DNA of 64,000 nucleotides from Tritonibacter multivorans (GTDB lineage: Bacteria > Pseudomonadota > Alphaproteobacteria > Rhodobacterales > Rhodobacteraceae). The stretch spans positions 1 to 64,000 of the forward strand of contig NZ_CYSD01000032.1 in assembly GCF_001458415.1 (NCBI RefSeq), given 5' to 3'. The notes beneath the pieces are model-generated. The model was not told where the DNA came from and did no database searches. It saw only the letters and a program-made list of their open reading frames with translations. Made by a program: the position numbers and the translations under genes. Positions 1 through 8,992 of the stretch are shown here, piece after piece; position 1 is the stretch's first letter, and each line of letters begins with the position of its first letter.

Positions 1-1080
1 GTCGGACCCCGGCGTGCGGCATTCCACCCGCACCCCCTTGGTGCCATCGCCGCACAGGCGGAAGGCGGCGGTGCGATTGTCCACCGACCAGACCACCTGT
101 GTCGGCGCAAAGGTGCCTTTGGCAAAGCGCTTGTAGCTGTTGATATAGGGCGCAAAGAAATAGGTGCAGTCGGGCGCGTATTTCAAAAGCCCGGCCATAT
201 AGTGATCCATCAGCTTGGATTTCCCCAGAGGCGCACTCTCGTCATAAAACGCGTTCTCTCCCTCGGCCCAGAGCGACTGGTGCACATGGGCAGCTGATCC
301 CACACGATCCGCATGCCATTTCGCCAGAAAACTTGCCGCAGCCCCGTGCAGATGGGCGATCTCCTTGATGCCATTCTTTGCCAGCGTGTGGTGATCGGCT
401 GTGGCCAGCGCCCCGGCATATTTGATGTTCAGCTCTTCCTGACCCGCCTCTGCCTCGCCTTTGGAGCCCTCCACCGGAATGCCCATGGCGCGCAGATGGT
501 TGCGGATCGGGCGCATTACGCCCTCTTCTTTGGTGGTCTGGAAGATGTGGTAGTCTTCATTGTAGTTCGAGATCGGCTTGAGGTCGAACCCAGCCCGCGC
601 AATCTCGTCATGGGTGCCCTGAAACAGGAAAAACTCCAGCTCCGTCGCCATCACCGGTGAAAACCCCATGGCCTCGGCGCGGGCAATCTGCCGCTTCAGC
701 ATCTCGCGCGGCGAATGGGGCACGGGCGCGTGGCTGTGGTGATCCAGCACATCACAGAGCACCATCGCCGTGCCCTCAAGCCAGGGCACCGGGCGCAAGG
801 TGGTCAGATCCGGTTTCATCACATAGTCGCCATAACCCGCCTGCCAGCTGCTGGAGGCATAGCCATCCGGCGTCGCCATCTCCAGATCCGTGGCCAGCAG
901 GTAAGTGCAGCAATGGGTCTCCCCCTCCGGGGCATCCAGAAAACTCTCTGCAAAGCTTTCGGCCTGAAACCGCTTCCCCATCAAACGACCCTGCATATCA
1001 ACAAGACACACCAATACGGTGTCAATCAAACCAGATCCAATCTGGCTTTTCAAAATCTCGGGCGTGAGCGATGCGGTCAT
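1..1080 (-). CDS. Glutamine synthetase-like ATP ligase (partial, C-terminus off the left edge)
   Basis: The gene reads leftward from the ATG at 1078-1080 and is cut by the window edge; 360 codons are visible. The protein has the GS N-terminal beta-grasp region and the catalytic fold. Metal-site motif MATELEFFLF lies near residues 144-153, EAEAGQEE near 209-216, GSAAHVHQSL near 261-270, and the RVECRMPGSD arginine motif at the cut end. The family joins ammonia or an amine to the gamma-carboxyl of glutamate with ATP. The sequence resembles the gamma-glutamylpolyamine (PuuA-like) branch more than housekeeping GlnA, but the substrate is not determined. It lies 106 bp downstream of a TRAP binding protein on the same strand and probably belongs to that operon, so it may act on the imported compound. 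Confidence 0.85.
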   Translation of the reverse strand, partial: MTASLTPEILKSQIGSGLIDTVLVCLVDMQGRLMGKRFQAESFAESFLDAPEGETHCCTYLLATDLEMATPDGYASSSWQAGYGDYVMKPDLTTLRPVPWLEGTAMVLCDVLDHHSHAPVPHSPREMLKRQIARAEAMGFSPVMATELEFFLFQGTHDEIARAGFDLKPISNYNEDYHIFQTTKEEGVMRPIRNHLRAMGIPVEGSKGEAEAGQEELNIKYAGALATADHHTLAKNGIKEIAHLHGAAASFLAKWHADRVGSAAHVHQSLWAEGENAFYDESAPLGKSKLMDHYMAGLLKYAPDCTYFFAPYINSYKRFAKGTFAPTQVVWSVDNRTAAFRLCGDGTKGVRVECRTPGSD

Positions 1081-1186
1081 ATTGTGCCTCTAGTGGTGGG
1101 TGATCGGCAGAGACCGCCCCCGAAAGGCCGGCCTGTGTTTTTCGGCCTCACCACGCCAGGGTGCGCAGTGAGGCAGCGGACCCCCC

Positions 1187-2221
1187 TTAGCCGTAGCGGT
1201 AGGGGCGGCCTGCTTTGGCCATGTCGGCGTTGTATTTCTTGAAGATCTCCACAACCTTGGCCTTGGTCGGGCTTTCGGCGGCGATCTCGTCCCAGAACTT
1301 CAATGCCGCTTCTTCGACCTGCGCCCATTCGGCATCGGGGATCGAGGTCAGCTGCATCTTGGTGCCATCCACCCGCAAGGAGGCTTCACCGCCCCAATAC
1401 CACCACTGACGATAGTAGTGAGACTGGTCACAGCAGACACGGAACAGGGTTTGCAGATCTTCAGGCAGTTCGTTCCAGCGGTCCATATTGGCAAAGAATG
1501 ACCCCGCCCAAGCGCCGGAAATATTGTTGGTCAGGAAGTAGTTGGTCACATCGGCCCAGCCAACGGTGTAGTCTTCGGTGATGCCGGACCAGGCGATCCC
1601 GTCAAGTTCGCCGGTTTGCACCGCGACTTCGATGTCTTCCCATGGCAGGGTCACTGGCACCACGCCAAACTGGCTGAGGAAACGGCCCGCAGTTGGGAAG
1701 GTGAAGACGCGTTTGCCTTTCAGGTCCGCAAGGCTGCGGATCGGGTCTTTGGTGGCAAAATGGCAGGGATCCCAGGCACCGGCCGAGATATGTTTGACGC
1801 CAACGGCAGAGTATTCTTCGTCCCAGATCTCGTTCAGGCCGTATTGATTGAACAGCACCGGCACATCGAGCGAGTAGCGCGAGGCAAATGGGAAATAGCC
1901 GCCAAAGACGGTGACATCGGTGGGCGATGCCATCGAGTCATCGTCTGATTGCACCGCGTCAATTGTGCCCTTCTGCATGGCGCGGAACAGCTCTCCGGTG
2001 GGGACCAGCTGGTCGGCGTAGAAGAGTTCGATCTGCATGCGGTCGCCTGCGATCTTGTTGAACATCTCGATCGCCGGATCAATCACATGGGCGGCCAGCG
2101 AGGGCCCCGCATAGGTCTGCATGCGCCATTTGATCGTCCCCGAGGCAAGCGCGGGCGTGGCAAGGGGCGCGGCAGCGGCACCAAGGGCGGTGGTCTTTAG
2201 GAAATTACGTCTAGTCGTCAT
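1187..2221 (-). CDS. TRAP transporter periplasmic substrate-binding protein (DctP family)
   Basis: A 344-residue protein with a Tat signal at the N-terminus (TTRRNFLKTTALG, then an Ala-rich stretch ending ATPALA). The mature part has the DctP fold, with DLKGKRVFTF and the later PWEDIEVAVQTGELDGI segment that shapes the ligand cleft in this family. It would capture an organic acid or related ligand in the periplasm and hand it to the DctQM permease encoded upstream at 2280-4171. The Tat signal implies export after folding. Several WYW-rich segments near the C-terminus suggest a 2-oxoacid or chloroaromatic-type DctP rather than the C4-dicarboxylate type. The ligand cannot be read from the sequence. 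Confidence 0.9.
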   Translation of the reverse strand: MTTRRNFLKTTALGAAAAPLATPALASGTIKWRMQTYAGPSLAAHVIDPAIEMFNKIAGDRMQIELFYADQLVPTGELFRAMQKGTIDAVQSDDDSMASPTDVTVFGGYFPFASRYSLDVPVLFNQYGLNEIWDEEYSAVGVKHISAGAWDPCHFATKDPIRSLADLKGKRVFTFPTAGRFLSQFGVVPVTLPWEDIEVAVQTGELDGIAWSGITEDYTVGWADVTNYFLTNNISGAWAGSFFANMDRWNELPEDLQTLFRVCCDQSHYYRQWWYWGGEASLRVDGTKMQLTSIPDAEWAQVEEAALKFWDEIAAESPTKAKVVEIFKKYNADMAKAGRPYRYG

Positions 2222-2279
2222 TGTCAGACACCTCTCTGTCTTTGCTGAAGTTGGGTCCGTCTTTTCGCGGTCCTTCTGG

Positions 2280-3599
2280 TTATTGTCCGTAGATGGTTTG
2301 CGGCAGCCACAGGGCGATCTGTGGGAAGGCCATGATCAGGGCAAGCGCCACCACCATGATGCCCACAAAGGGAATGATGGAGCGGTAGATGTCGTTCAGG
2401 CTGACCTCGGGCGGGGCCATGGCCCGCATCAGGAAGAGGTTATAGCCAAAAGGCGGCGTCATATAGGCGATCTGCGTGGTGATCGTATACAGCACCCCGT
2501 ACCAGATCAGGTCGAACCCCAGCACTTTGACCAGCGGCACGTAAAGAGGGGCGACAATCACCAGCATGGCGGTATCATCCAGAAACGTGCCCATCAGAAT
2601 GAACGACAGCTGCATCAGGATCAGAATGACCCAAGGGTCCAGCCCCAGTTGGTCGGTGAACAGGTTGTCGATGGCTTTGACTGCCCCAAGCCCATCAAAC
2701 ACCGCGCCAAACCCAAGGGCGGCAAGGATGATCCACATGAACATGCAGGAGATCGCCAGCGTCTGTTTGGTGCAGGTTTCAAAAATCGCCCAGGTCATGC
2801 GGCGCTTGAGGACAGACGCGACAAGCGCAGCCAGCGCCCCAATCGCAGAGCTTTCCACCAGCGAGGTCCAGCCGTTCACAAAGGGCACCATCATCGCGGC
2901 AAAGATCATCAGCGGCAGGGCACCGGCCCACAAAAGGCGCATCTTCTCGGCGCGGGGCACATCGCCTGCGTCTTTCATCGCGGGGCCCAGTTCGGGCTGA
3001 AGGCGGCAGCGCAGCCAGATATAGCATATAAACAGCGCCGCCATCATCAACCCCGGCACAACACCGGCCAGCCAAAGTTGCCCGACGGGTTGGCGGGCGA
3101 TCATTGCATAAAGCACCAGAACCACCGAAGGCGGCACCAGAATGCCAAGGCTGGACCCCGCCTGAATGACCCCGGTCACCATGGTTTTGTCATAGCCGCG
3201 TCGCAAGAGTTCTGGCAGCGCGATGGTGGCCCCAATCGCCATGCCGGCCACGCTCAGCCCGTTCATCGCCGACACCAGCACCATCAGCGCAATTGTCCCA
3301 ATCGCCAGCCCGCCATTCACCGGCCCCATCCAGACATGGAACATGCGGTACAGGTCGTCGGCCAGCCGACTTTCGCTGAGGACATAGCCCATGAAAATGA
3401 ACATTGGCAGGGTCAACAGCGGGTACCATTTCATCAGCTTCATCGCGGCCGAAAACGGAATATCCTGCCCACCTGTGCCCCAGAGCGCCAAGGCGGCAAT
3501 CGCGCCCACCGCGCCAATGGCGCCAAAGACTCGCTGGCCGGTCAGCAGCATGACCATCATGGCCCCAAACATAAAGAGCGCGATATATTCCTGGCTCAT
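2280..3599 (-). CDS. TRAP transporter large permease (DctM family)
   Basis: A 439-residue protein made almost entirely of hydrophobic segments, the usual DctM length and about 12-13 membrane spans. Typical DctM landmarks are visible: the MSQEYIALFMFGAMMV start, LLTLPMFIFMGYVLSES, GIQ-like VIQAGSSLGILVPPSVV, and TPPFGYNLFLMRA near the C-terminus. It forms the sodium-driven translocation channel with the small subunit encoded at 3596-4171. The two genes overlap by four bases, which indicates translational coupling. The binding protein gene follows 58 bases downstream. Confidence 0.93.
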   Translation of the reverse strand: MSQEYIALFMFGAMMVMLLTGQRVFGAIGAVGAIAALALWGTGGQDIPFSAAMKLMKWYPLLTLPMFIFMGYVLSESRLADDLYRMFHVWMGPVNGGLAIGTIALMVLVSAMNGLSVAGMAIGATIALPELLRRGYDKTMVTGVIQAGSSLGILVPPSVVLVLYAMIARQPVGQLWLAGVVPGLMMAALFICYIWLRCRLQPELGPAMKDAGDVPRAEKMRLLWAGALPLMIFAAMMVPFVNGWTSLVESSAIGALAALVASVLKRRMTWAIFETCTKQTLAISCMFMWIILAALGFGAVFDGLGAVKAIDNLFTDQLGLDPWVILILMQLSFILMGTFLDDTAMLVIVAPLYVPLVKVLGFDLIWYGVLYTITTQIAYMTPPFGYNLFLMRAMAPPEVSLNDIYRSIIPFVGIMVVALALIMAFPQIALWLPQTIYGQ

Positions 3600-4171
3600 G
3601 CGGGCACCTCAGCGCCGTTCAGGCGGGCAATGTCTTTGAACAATTCGGAAATGGCCTGCAGCAGCATCAGGAAGAAGCCCACGACCATAATGGTCTTGAT
3701 CGGCCAGATCACCGGCCGCCATGCGGTCGAAGAGCGCTCGGTCCGGCCCACGTCTTCAGCGCCGGTCACAAGCCCGGTGAAAAACGTCACAGGTTCGTCG
3801 CCCCAATAGCCCAGCGAATAGGCCAGTGACCCAAGTCCACCGTAGAACAGCACGCCCAGATAAAAGATCAGAAACAACACGGTACAGGCGTCAAACCAGG
3901 CTTTTTTGCGCAGGCTCCAGTTGTGGTAGAACAGGTCCATGCGCACGTTTGACCCCAGCTGGATCGAATAAGGCCCGCCCAGAATGTAATAGGTCACCAT
4001 CGCAAACTGCGCCATTTCCAGCGTCCAGAGCGACGGCAGGAAAAACGTCTTGGAAATCGACGACCACAAAAGGATCCCCATCATCGCAAACAGGCCCCAC
4101 ATCATGACCCGCCCGATCCTTCGGTTCACCGCATCCACAACGCGCGCATAGCCAAGCATAAAGGCGATCAT
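3596..4171 (-). CDS. TRAP transporter small permease (DctQ family)
   Basis: The reading frame is open further upstream (ATG-equivalent at 4204), but the ATG at 4169-4171 is preferred. It overlaps the stop of the upstream amidohydrolase gene in an ATGA arrangement and begins MIAFMLGYARVVDAVNRRIG, a normal DctQ start. The 191-residue product has four hydrophobic helices and the DctQ segment around ILGGPYSIQLGSNVRMDL. A central stretch between spans 3 and 4 (EDVGRTERSSTAWRPV) is polar. It joins DctM to form the permease. Confidence 0.9.
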   Translation of the reverse strand: MIAFMLGYARVVDAVNRRIGRVMMWGLFAMMGILLWSSISKTFFLPSLWTLEMAQFAMVTYYILGGPYSIQLGSNVRMDLFYHNWSLRKKAWFDACTVLFLIFYLGVLFYGGLGSLAYSLGYWGDEPVTFFTGLVTGAEDVGRTERSSTAWRPVIWPIKTIMVVGFFLMLLQAISELFKDIARLNGAEVPA

Positions 4172-4932
4172 GCCTGCACCTCTTGCAAGGTGCGCAGCAC
4201 CCATGGGGCCAGACGCTCGCCCCAGTCCTGTTGCTGGGCCTCGGTTGCGATCAAATCGTTGCGGATTTCGAGCATGACATTCAAGAGCCCGTTTTTGTGC
4301 CCATGTTCGTCCAGCGTGTGTGCTACGCCGTCCATGGCCGAGTAGGGCTGGTTCAACTGGACATCAAACGCACAGTTTTCCGGTGTCTGCGCCAGCATGG
4401 CCTGTGCGAACTGCGTATCCTTACCGTGCAAAATGCCCAGTTCGACTGTCCGCGGTTCGCCCCGATAGACCGGTGTGAAACTGTGCAGGGTCACCATCAC
4501 CTTCAGATATGCGCGCCGTTCCGTGAGGGTCTGAACAAGCGCGGCATAAAAAGGCGCGTAAACCTGCGCGACCCGCTCTTGACGGTCGACCTTACTGAGG
4601 TTCTGATTGCCCGGAATTTCATGGATTTCCGAACGATCTGGGATAGCGGATGCAGCATCCGGTGGCCGGTTCAGGTCATAGACCAGCCGCGACTGCCCGC
4701 CTGCGATCAAGGGGGCGTTCAGCTGTGCTGCCAAGGCTTTTGCAACCCCCAAGGCGCCGGGATCCCATGCAATATGGCTGACCTTCTGCGCCGCAGTCAG
4801 GCCCAGATCCTGATAGCGGTCGGGGATGAAATTCGACGCATGTTCGCAGACCAGCAGGACCGCTGCGTCGGCAGGGGCTGGTTCGATCACCGGGGCTCCT
4901 GAGTGGGAGCTATGGTTTCTGGCTTGCGTCAT
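4168..4932 (-). CDS. N-formylglutamate amidohydrolase family protein (HutG-like, not in the hut operon)
   Basis: The family removes an N-formyl group, releasing formate, or hydrolyses related N-acyl acidic amino acids. The 254-residue protein carries LLVCEHASNFIPDRY near the N-terminus, the SRLVYDLNRPPDA segment and VMVTLHSFTPVY, all zinc-amidohydrolase family features. The frame can be extended to a TTG at 4968. The ATG at 4930-4932 is preferred because an inverted repeat (4934-4949) sits immediately upstream of it and would otherwise be coding. The gene heads a leftward operon with a TRAP transporter and a GS-like ligase and diverges from an RpiR regulator. It differs from the true hutG at 14747-15544, so it probably handles another N-acylated substrate. 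Confidence 0.85.
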   Translation of the reverse strand: MTQARNHSSHSGAPVIEPAPADAAVLLVCEHASNFIPDRYQDLGLTAAQKVSHIAWDPGALGVAKALAAQLNAPLIAGGQSRLVYDLNRPPDAASAIPDRSEIHEIPGNQNLSKVDRQERVAQVYAPFYAALVQTLTERRAYLKVMVTLHSFTPVYRGEPRTVELGILHGKDTQFAQAMLAQTPENCAFDVQLNQPYSAMDGVAHTLDEHGHKNGLLNVMLEIRNDLIATEAQQQDWGERLAPWVLRTLQEVQA

Positions 4933-4933
4933 G

Positions 4934-4949
4934 TGAAGAATGTTCTTCA
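4934..4949. promoter_or_regulatory. Inverted repeat, candidate RpiR operator
   Basis: Two 7-base arms, TGAAGAA and TTCTTCA, are separated by two bases, forming a near-perfect 16-base palindrome. It lies two bases upstream of the preferred start of the amidohydrolase operon and about 120 bases from the divergent RpiR gene. RpiR proteins bind palindromes, so this is the best candidate site. The assignment is inferred from position and symmetry only. Confidence 0.45.
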
Positions 4950-5071
4950 GCAATTGCGAGTCTGTCAAATGTTTTTCTGAAAGATTTGCTTCTTGCTGTT
5001 TCTAGCTGTACAATTCTGCACAACCGCTATGCGGTCTTTTTCTTTAACCAGGGTTCAGATATCGGAGCCAG

Positions 5072-5929
5072 ATGTCGACGATTGCAGAAAAGCTTAAAGC
5101 ACGAGAACAGGAATTAACCCGCGCCGAACGGCAATTGGCGGCGGCGATCCTTGATAACTATCCCATTCCCGGCCTTGGCAGCATTACAGAGCTGGCCGAG
5201 CTGGCCGCGGTCTCCACACCGACGGTGGCCAGGATGGTGCAAAAGCTGGGTTTTTCCGGGTATCCCGAGTTTCAGCAGGCCTTGCGGGCAGAGCTGTCCG
5301 AGATCATCTCGAACCCCGGTCAGAAACATGCGCAGACCGGCAGCACGCTGCCTGAAACCCATATGCTGACGCGTTTTGCGCGGGCGGCGTTTGAAAATCT
5401 GGAGGCCACGCTGGACGGCGTTGACCCCAGCGAATTCGATCAGCTGTGTGCCGCCCTATCTGATTCAGACCGCAGCGTGCACATCGCGGGTGGGCGGATG
5501 AGCGGGACGCTGGCGCAGAACCTGTTTCTGCATCTGCAAATGATCCGACCCAAGGTCTCAATGATCCCGTCGCAGGCCTCTTGGCCGCATTGGGTGCTAG
5601 ATATGGCAGCGGGCGATCTGCTGGTCCTGTTTGATATCCGCCGCTATGAAAATTCGACGCTTTTGCTGGCGGAAATGGCCCATGAGCGCGGTGTGGAGGT
5701 GGTTTTGTTCACCGACCAGTGGCGCTCTCCGGTGCAGAAGTTTGCAAGTCAGACCTTTGCCGCGCGGATTGGCGTGCCATCGGCCTGGGATTCTGGCCTT
5801 GCGATACTGCTGCTGACCGAAGCGCTGATCGCCAAGATCCAGGAAGATCACTGGGAACAGGTGCAGCAACGCAACGACGCGTTGGAAACCGCGTTTGATC
5901 GCACCCGGTTGTTTCGCAAGTTCACCTAA
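5072..5929 (+). CDS. MurR/RpiR family transcriptional regulator
   Basis: A 285-residue protein. Residues 1-77 form the RpiR helix-turn-helix domain, with the recognition region TELAELAAVSTPTVARMVQKLG. Residues about 125-260 form a SIS sugar-phosphate-type sensing domain (VHIAGGRMSG, LVLFDIRRYENSTLLLAEMA). A GGAG sequence precedes the ATG. It diverges from the amidohydrolase/TRAP/GS-like operon and most likely controls it. RpiR regulators usually sense phosphorylated sugars, but several alphaproteobacterial members control amino-acid or amine catabolism, so the effector is open. Confidence 0.9.
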   Translation: MSTIAEKLKAREQELTRAERQLAAAILDNYPIPGLGSITELAELAAVSTPTVARMVQKLGFSGYPEFQQALRAELSEIISNPGQKHAQTGSTLPETHMLTRFARAAFENLEATLDGVDPSEFDQLCAALSDSDRSVHIAGGRMSGTLAQNLFLHLQMIRPKVSMIPSQASWPHWVLDMAAGDLLVLFDIRRYENSTLLLAEMAHERGVEVVLFTDQWRSPVQKFASQTFAARIGVPSAWDSGLAILLLTEALIAKIQEDHWEQVQQRNDALETAFDRTRLFRKFT

Positions 5930-6016
5930 GCACATCTCGGCTGCTTTGTGGTTGGATGCCAGCCTGTGCTTTGGGTACAACTGCCCCTAAGCGCCACGCA
6001 AACAACGGGGAATCTC

Positions 6017-7180
6017 ATGACGCGGCTTGAGGAGAGTTTTCAGACAGCGCCAACAGCGCGGCTTCTGACACCGGATGCCGCGGGCGCGGCCCTGTTGTGG
6101 AACGCGGTGCAAAACGGCGCGTCCTTGCGGTCCAGCGCGATTTCCGCGACCCCTCTGCAAGCCCTGCCCGGAGATCCTCAGCGGGTGTTCTGCGAAAGCT
6201 CCGGTTCCTCTGGAGCGCCGAAGCTGATCCGCCGCTCCCCGGCGAGCTGGCGGGCAAGCTTTGACATCAACAAGGCGCAGTTCGGGATCGGCCCGGACGA
6301 CGCTTATGCGGTGCTGGGGCATCTGGGCCACTCGCTCAGTTTTTATGCAGCCCTCGAGGCCGTTCATATTGGCGCAGGTCTGGCGTTGCTGGCGGGGCTT
6401 GGTCCCAAAGGTCAGGCCGCAGCGATGCGGGCCCACGGGATCACAACCATTTATGCCACCCCCAGCCAATTGCGGCTGATCACCCGTGTAGAGCCCGCCG
6501 CCTTCCCTGCTGTGCAGCGCATCTTTTTTGGCGGTGGCAAGATGGACCCCACACTGCGTGTTCTACTGGCGGAGCGTTTTCCGACAGCCCAGCTGATGGA
6601 GTTTTTCGGCGCGTCCGAGACAAGCTTTGTCACGCTGTCTGATGATCAGACGCCCGAAGGGTCTGTCGGACGTGCCTATCCCAATGTGAAATTGCGGATC
6701 GGGGACAGCGAGGCGCTCGGTGATACCGGAGAAATCTGGGTCAAGAGTCCCTATCTGTTTGACGGCTACGAGGAAGGCGAAAGCCCCCTGACCGTCTGGC
6801 AGGACGGGTTTTTGTCGATTGGGGAAATGGGGCGTTTGGATGCACAGGGCTATCTGTACCTGCAGGGGCGAAAATCCCGAATGGTGACCGTAGCCGACCA
6901 GAATGTGTTTCCAGAAGCCATTGAAACCGTTTTGGTCGCGCAGCCCGGCGTGGTGGCGACAGCGGTTATTACCCCAAACGACCCGGTGAGAGGGGCGCAG
7001 ATTGTGGCCGCCGTGGTCGGAGACGTCGATGCCTCCGCTCTGCGCAAGGCCTGTCGGGCGGAATTGGGCGAAGCGGCCGTGCCGCGCATAATTTGGCCCC
7101 TGCCCGACTTGCCGATGCTGCCTGCGGGTAAACCGGATTTGCAACACCTCGAAACGCTCTGGCAGGAGCGGAACACGTGA
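6017..7180 (+). CDS. Short AMP-binding acyl-CoA/acid ligase (YhfT-like)
   Basis: The frame is open from 5948, but the ATG at 6017, preceded by GGGGAATCTC, is the likelier start; it gives 387 residues. The adenylation signature ESSGSSGAPK lies at residues 60-69, followed by the acyl-pocket segment (IFFGGGKMD), the FGASETSFVT motif and the C-terminal hinge YLQGRKSRMV. These define an ATP-dependent acid-CoA ligase. Family members normally carry 100 or more residues before the first signature, so this copy lacks most of the N-terminal subdomain. The stop overlaps the thiolase start by four bases. The pair beside bioMNY resembles yhfT-yhfS beside bioY in Bacillus. A role in making a biotin precursor or using biotin-linked acids is inferred. 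Confidence 0.8.
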   Translation: MTRLEESFQTAPTARLLTPDAAGAALLWNAVQNGASLRSSAISATPLQALPGDPQRVFCESSGSSGAPKLIRRSPASWRASFDINKAQFGIGPDDAYAVLGHLGHSLSFYAALEAVHIGAGLALLAGLGPKGQAAAMRAHGITTIYATPSQLRLITRVEPAAFPAVQRIFFGGGKMDPTLRVLLAERFPTAQLMEFFGASETSFVTLSDDQTPEGSVGRAYPNVKLRIGDSEALGDTGEIWVKSPYLFDGYEEGESPLTVWQDGFLSIGEMGRLDAQGYLYLQGRKSRMVTVADQNVFPEAIETVLVAQPGVVATAVITPNDPVRGAQIVAAVVGDVDASALRKACRAELGEAAVPRIIWPLPDLPMLPAGKPDLQHLETLWQERNT

Positions 7181-8286
7181 CGCGCAGCCATATTCTTGCC
7201 GCCTGCCGCAGCCCGATTGCACCGCGCAATGGGGCATTGGCGGCATTGCAACCGCATGACCTGTCGACGCCTGTGATCGGATCGCTGCTGGACCGCGCTG
7301 GGGTTGCGCCGGATCAGGTCGGAGAGCTTATCTTGTCCAATGCGCTTGGCGCGGGGGGCAACCTTGCGCGGATTGCCGCATTGGATGCGGGGCTTGCGCA
7401 GTCTGTTGCGGGCCTTAGTCTGGACCGCCAATGTGCAGGGGGGCTGGATGCGGTTCTTCTGGGCGATGCGATGATCCGGGCCGGGATGCATGATGTCGTT
7501 ATCGCTGGCGGCGTGGAAAGCTATTCGCGCCGTCCGATCCGGCTGCACAATTTCGCCGATGGTCGCCCCCCCGAGGCCTATGATCAGGCGCCGTTTACGC
7601 CTTGGCCCGATCAAGATCCAGATATGGCAGAGGCGGCAGAGGCACTGGCGACAGAACTTGGCATCAGCCGCGTTGCGCAGGATATTTGGGCGCAGCAGAG
7701 CCACCAGAAAGCCTTGGCCGCGCAAGCGGGGCTCGCCGATGAAATCATCCCGGTTGCCGGGTTGGATCACGACAGTTTCACCCGCGCCTTGGGTCCGCGG
7801 CATTGCCGAATGGCCAAATCTGTCTGTGGGTCAATCACGGCAGCAAACATGGCGGTGGCCGCCGATGCCGCGGCTTTTGTTATGATGGTGTCAGAGCGGT
7901 TTTTGCAGACCTGTGACCGTGCATCCGTGGCGGTTGTGGCTGGCAAAACCCTGGGCGCAGATCCCCTGCAGCCGGGGCTGGCGCCGGTTCCTGCCATTCA
8001 CGCCGCGCTTCGAATGGCGGGCCTGTCACCCACAGATTTATCGTTTGCAGAAATAATGGAAGCTTTTGCGGTACAGGCCATCGCCTGTCAGCAGGGGGCC
8101 AAGCTGCCCGCAGAGATCGTAAACCAAAACGGGGGCGCATTGGCGCGCGGGCACCCCATTGGCGCGTCTGGAGCGGTTCTGGCGACACGGCTGTTTCAGG
8201 ACCTGACCACGGCCGGCAGAGGGCGCGGACTGGCCGCCATTGCAGCGGCCGGGGGGCTTGGCAGCGCGCTTGTGCTCGAAATCTGA
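7177..8286 (+). CDS. Thiolase-family protein (YhfS-like), second catalytic cysteine absent
   Basis: A 369-residue thiolase fold translated from an ATG-equivalent GTG overlapping the ligase stop. The nucleophilic cysteine is visible as RQCAGGLDA (C86) and the catalytic histidine as ARGHPIGASG (H326). The usual C-terminal CxGGG motif, which supplies the acid/base cysteine, reads AAAGGLG here, so that cysteine is replaced by alanine near residue 356. Classical reversible acetyl-CoA acetyltransferase activity may therefore be lost or changed. It may act as a condensing or acyl-transfer enzyme with the ligase encoded just upstream. The gene ends five bases from a convergent MOSC gene. Confidence 0.85.
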   Translation: MTRSHILAACRSPIAPRNGALAALQPHDLSTPVIGSLLDRAGVAPDQVGELILSNALGAGGNLARIAALDAGLAQSVAGLSLDRQCAGGLDAVLLGDAMIRAGMHDVVIAGGVESYSRRPIRLHNFADGRPPEAYDQAPFTPWPDQDPDMAEAAEALATELGISRVAQDIWAQQSHQKALAAQAGLADEIIPVAGLDHDSFTRALGPRHCRMAKSVCGSITAANMAVAADAAAFVMMVSERFLQTCDRASVAVVAGKTLGADPLQPGLAPVPAIHAALRMAGLSPTDLSFAEIMEAFAVQAIACQQGAKLPAEIVNQNGGALARGHPIGASGAVLATRLFQDLTTAGRGRGLAAIAAAGGLGSALVLEI

Positions 8287-8290
8287 CGCC

Positions 8291-8869
8291 TCAGGCCTGT
8301 TTGCGAATGCGATCTGTTGCGCGGATTTCGCCGTCCTGCACGACACGGCACAGAATACCGCGCAGACGCAGCGGCCGATAGGGGCGATGGTTCAGCCAAC
8401 GCAGACTCTTGCCGCCATACCGCTCTTTCCATTTGATGCAAGCGGTGTTGAACTTGTCCGACACCTCAATCACCGCGCTGCCAATTTGCAGACGGGTGCC
8501 GACGGGCATGTTGTCTTCGGTGACATCAATGTCAGCAACCATGGTGTCGCCCGGATGGGGCGTGTTCACCCGGTCGCGCCAGCACAGATCCATAATGCGT
8601 TTTGGCAGGATCGACACCTGAATACGCGGATCGCCACTGCCATCGGCCAGCTTGAGCCATGGGGCCACGCCCCAGCGTTCGCCCTCAATCCCGCGTGCGA
8701 CGGACAGTTGAATGCGCTCCGGGAAGCTGCGTTCGCCATAGCCGGGACGAAAACACAGGGTTTCAATCGCCACGTCATCCTTGGGCGCATCCAGAATATA
8801 CGGCAGGGCCGCATCACATTCCGCGCGTGTGGCAAAGGCGCTGACGAAGGCCGCGGTTTCCGTGTTCAT
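8291..8869 (-). CDS. MOSC domain-containing protein
   Basis: A 192-residue protein. The C-terminal half fits the MOSC beta-barrel domain: MPVGTRLQIGSAVIEVS, the conserved cysteine in NTACIKWKERYGG, then RLRGILCRVVQDGEI near the end. MOSC proteins bind sulfur on that cysteine or act with molybdenum cofactor enzymes. There is no beta-barrel extension or ferredoxin domain. The gene lies 123 bases downstream of bioY on the same strand, so it could be read from the bio operon. A link to biotin sulfur chemistry is speculative. Confidence 0.75.
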   Translation of the reverse strand: MNTETAAFVSAFATRAECDAALPYILDAPKDDVAIETLCFRPGYGERSFPERIQLSVARGIEGERWGVAPWLKLADGSGDPRIQVSILPKRIMDLCWRDRVNTPHPGDTMVADIDVTEDNMPVGTRLQIGSAVIEVSDKFNTACIKWKERYGGKSLRWLNHRPYRPLRLRGILCRVVQDGEIRATDRIRKQA

Positions 8870-8992
8870 CTAACGCTCCTTGGTGCAGCCAGACGGCCCG
8901 CGTCGCTTGTCGAGATATTCAAACGCATCAGATCCACCCGAGCCGATGAATTGGTCCGGATGGATCTGTGATTTTCAGGATGGTCCTCGGCC

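Noticed and set aside
2121-3809. 562-codon open frame on the plus strand
   Set aside because: It is antisense to the well-supported dctM and dctQ genes, rich in His, Gln and Arg without domain features, a typical shadow in GC-rich DNA.
4168-4968. Longer start (TTG at 4968) for the amidohydrolase
   Set aside because: No ribosome site precedes it, and it would place the palindrome inside the gene.
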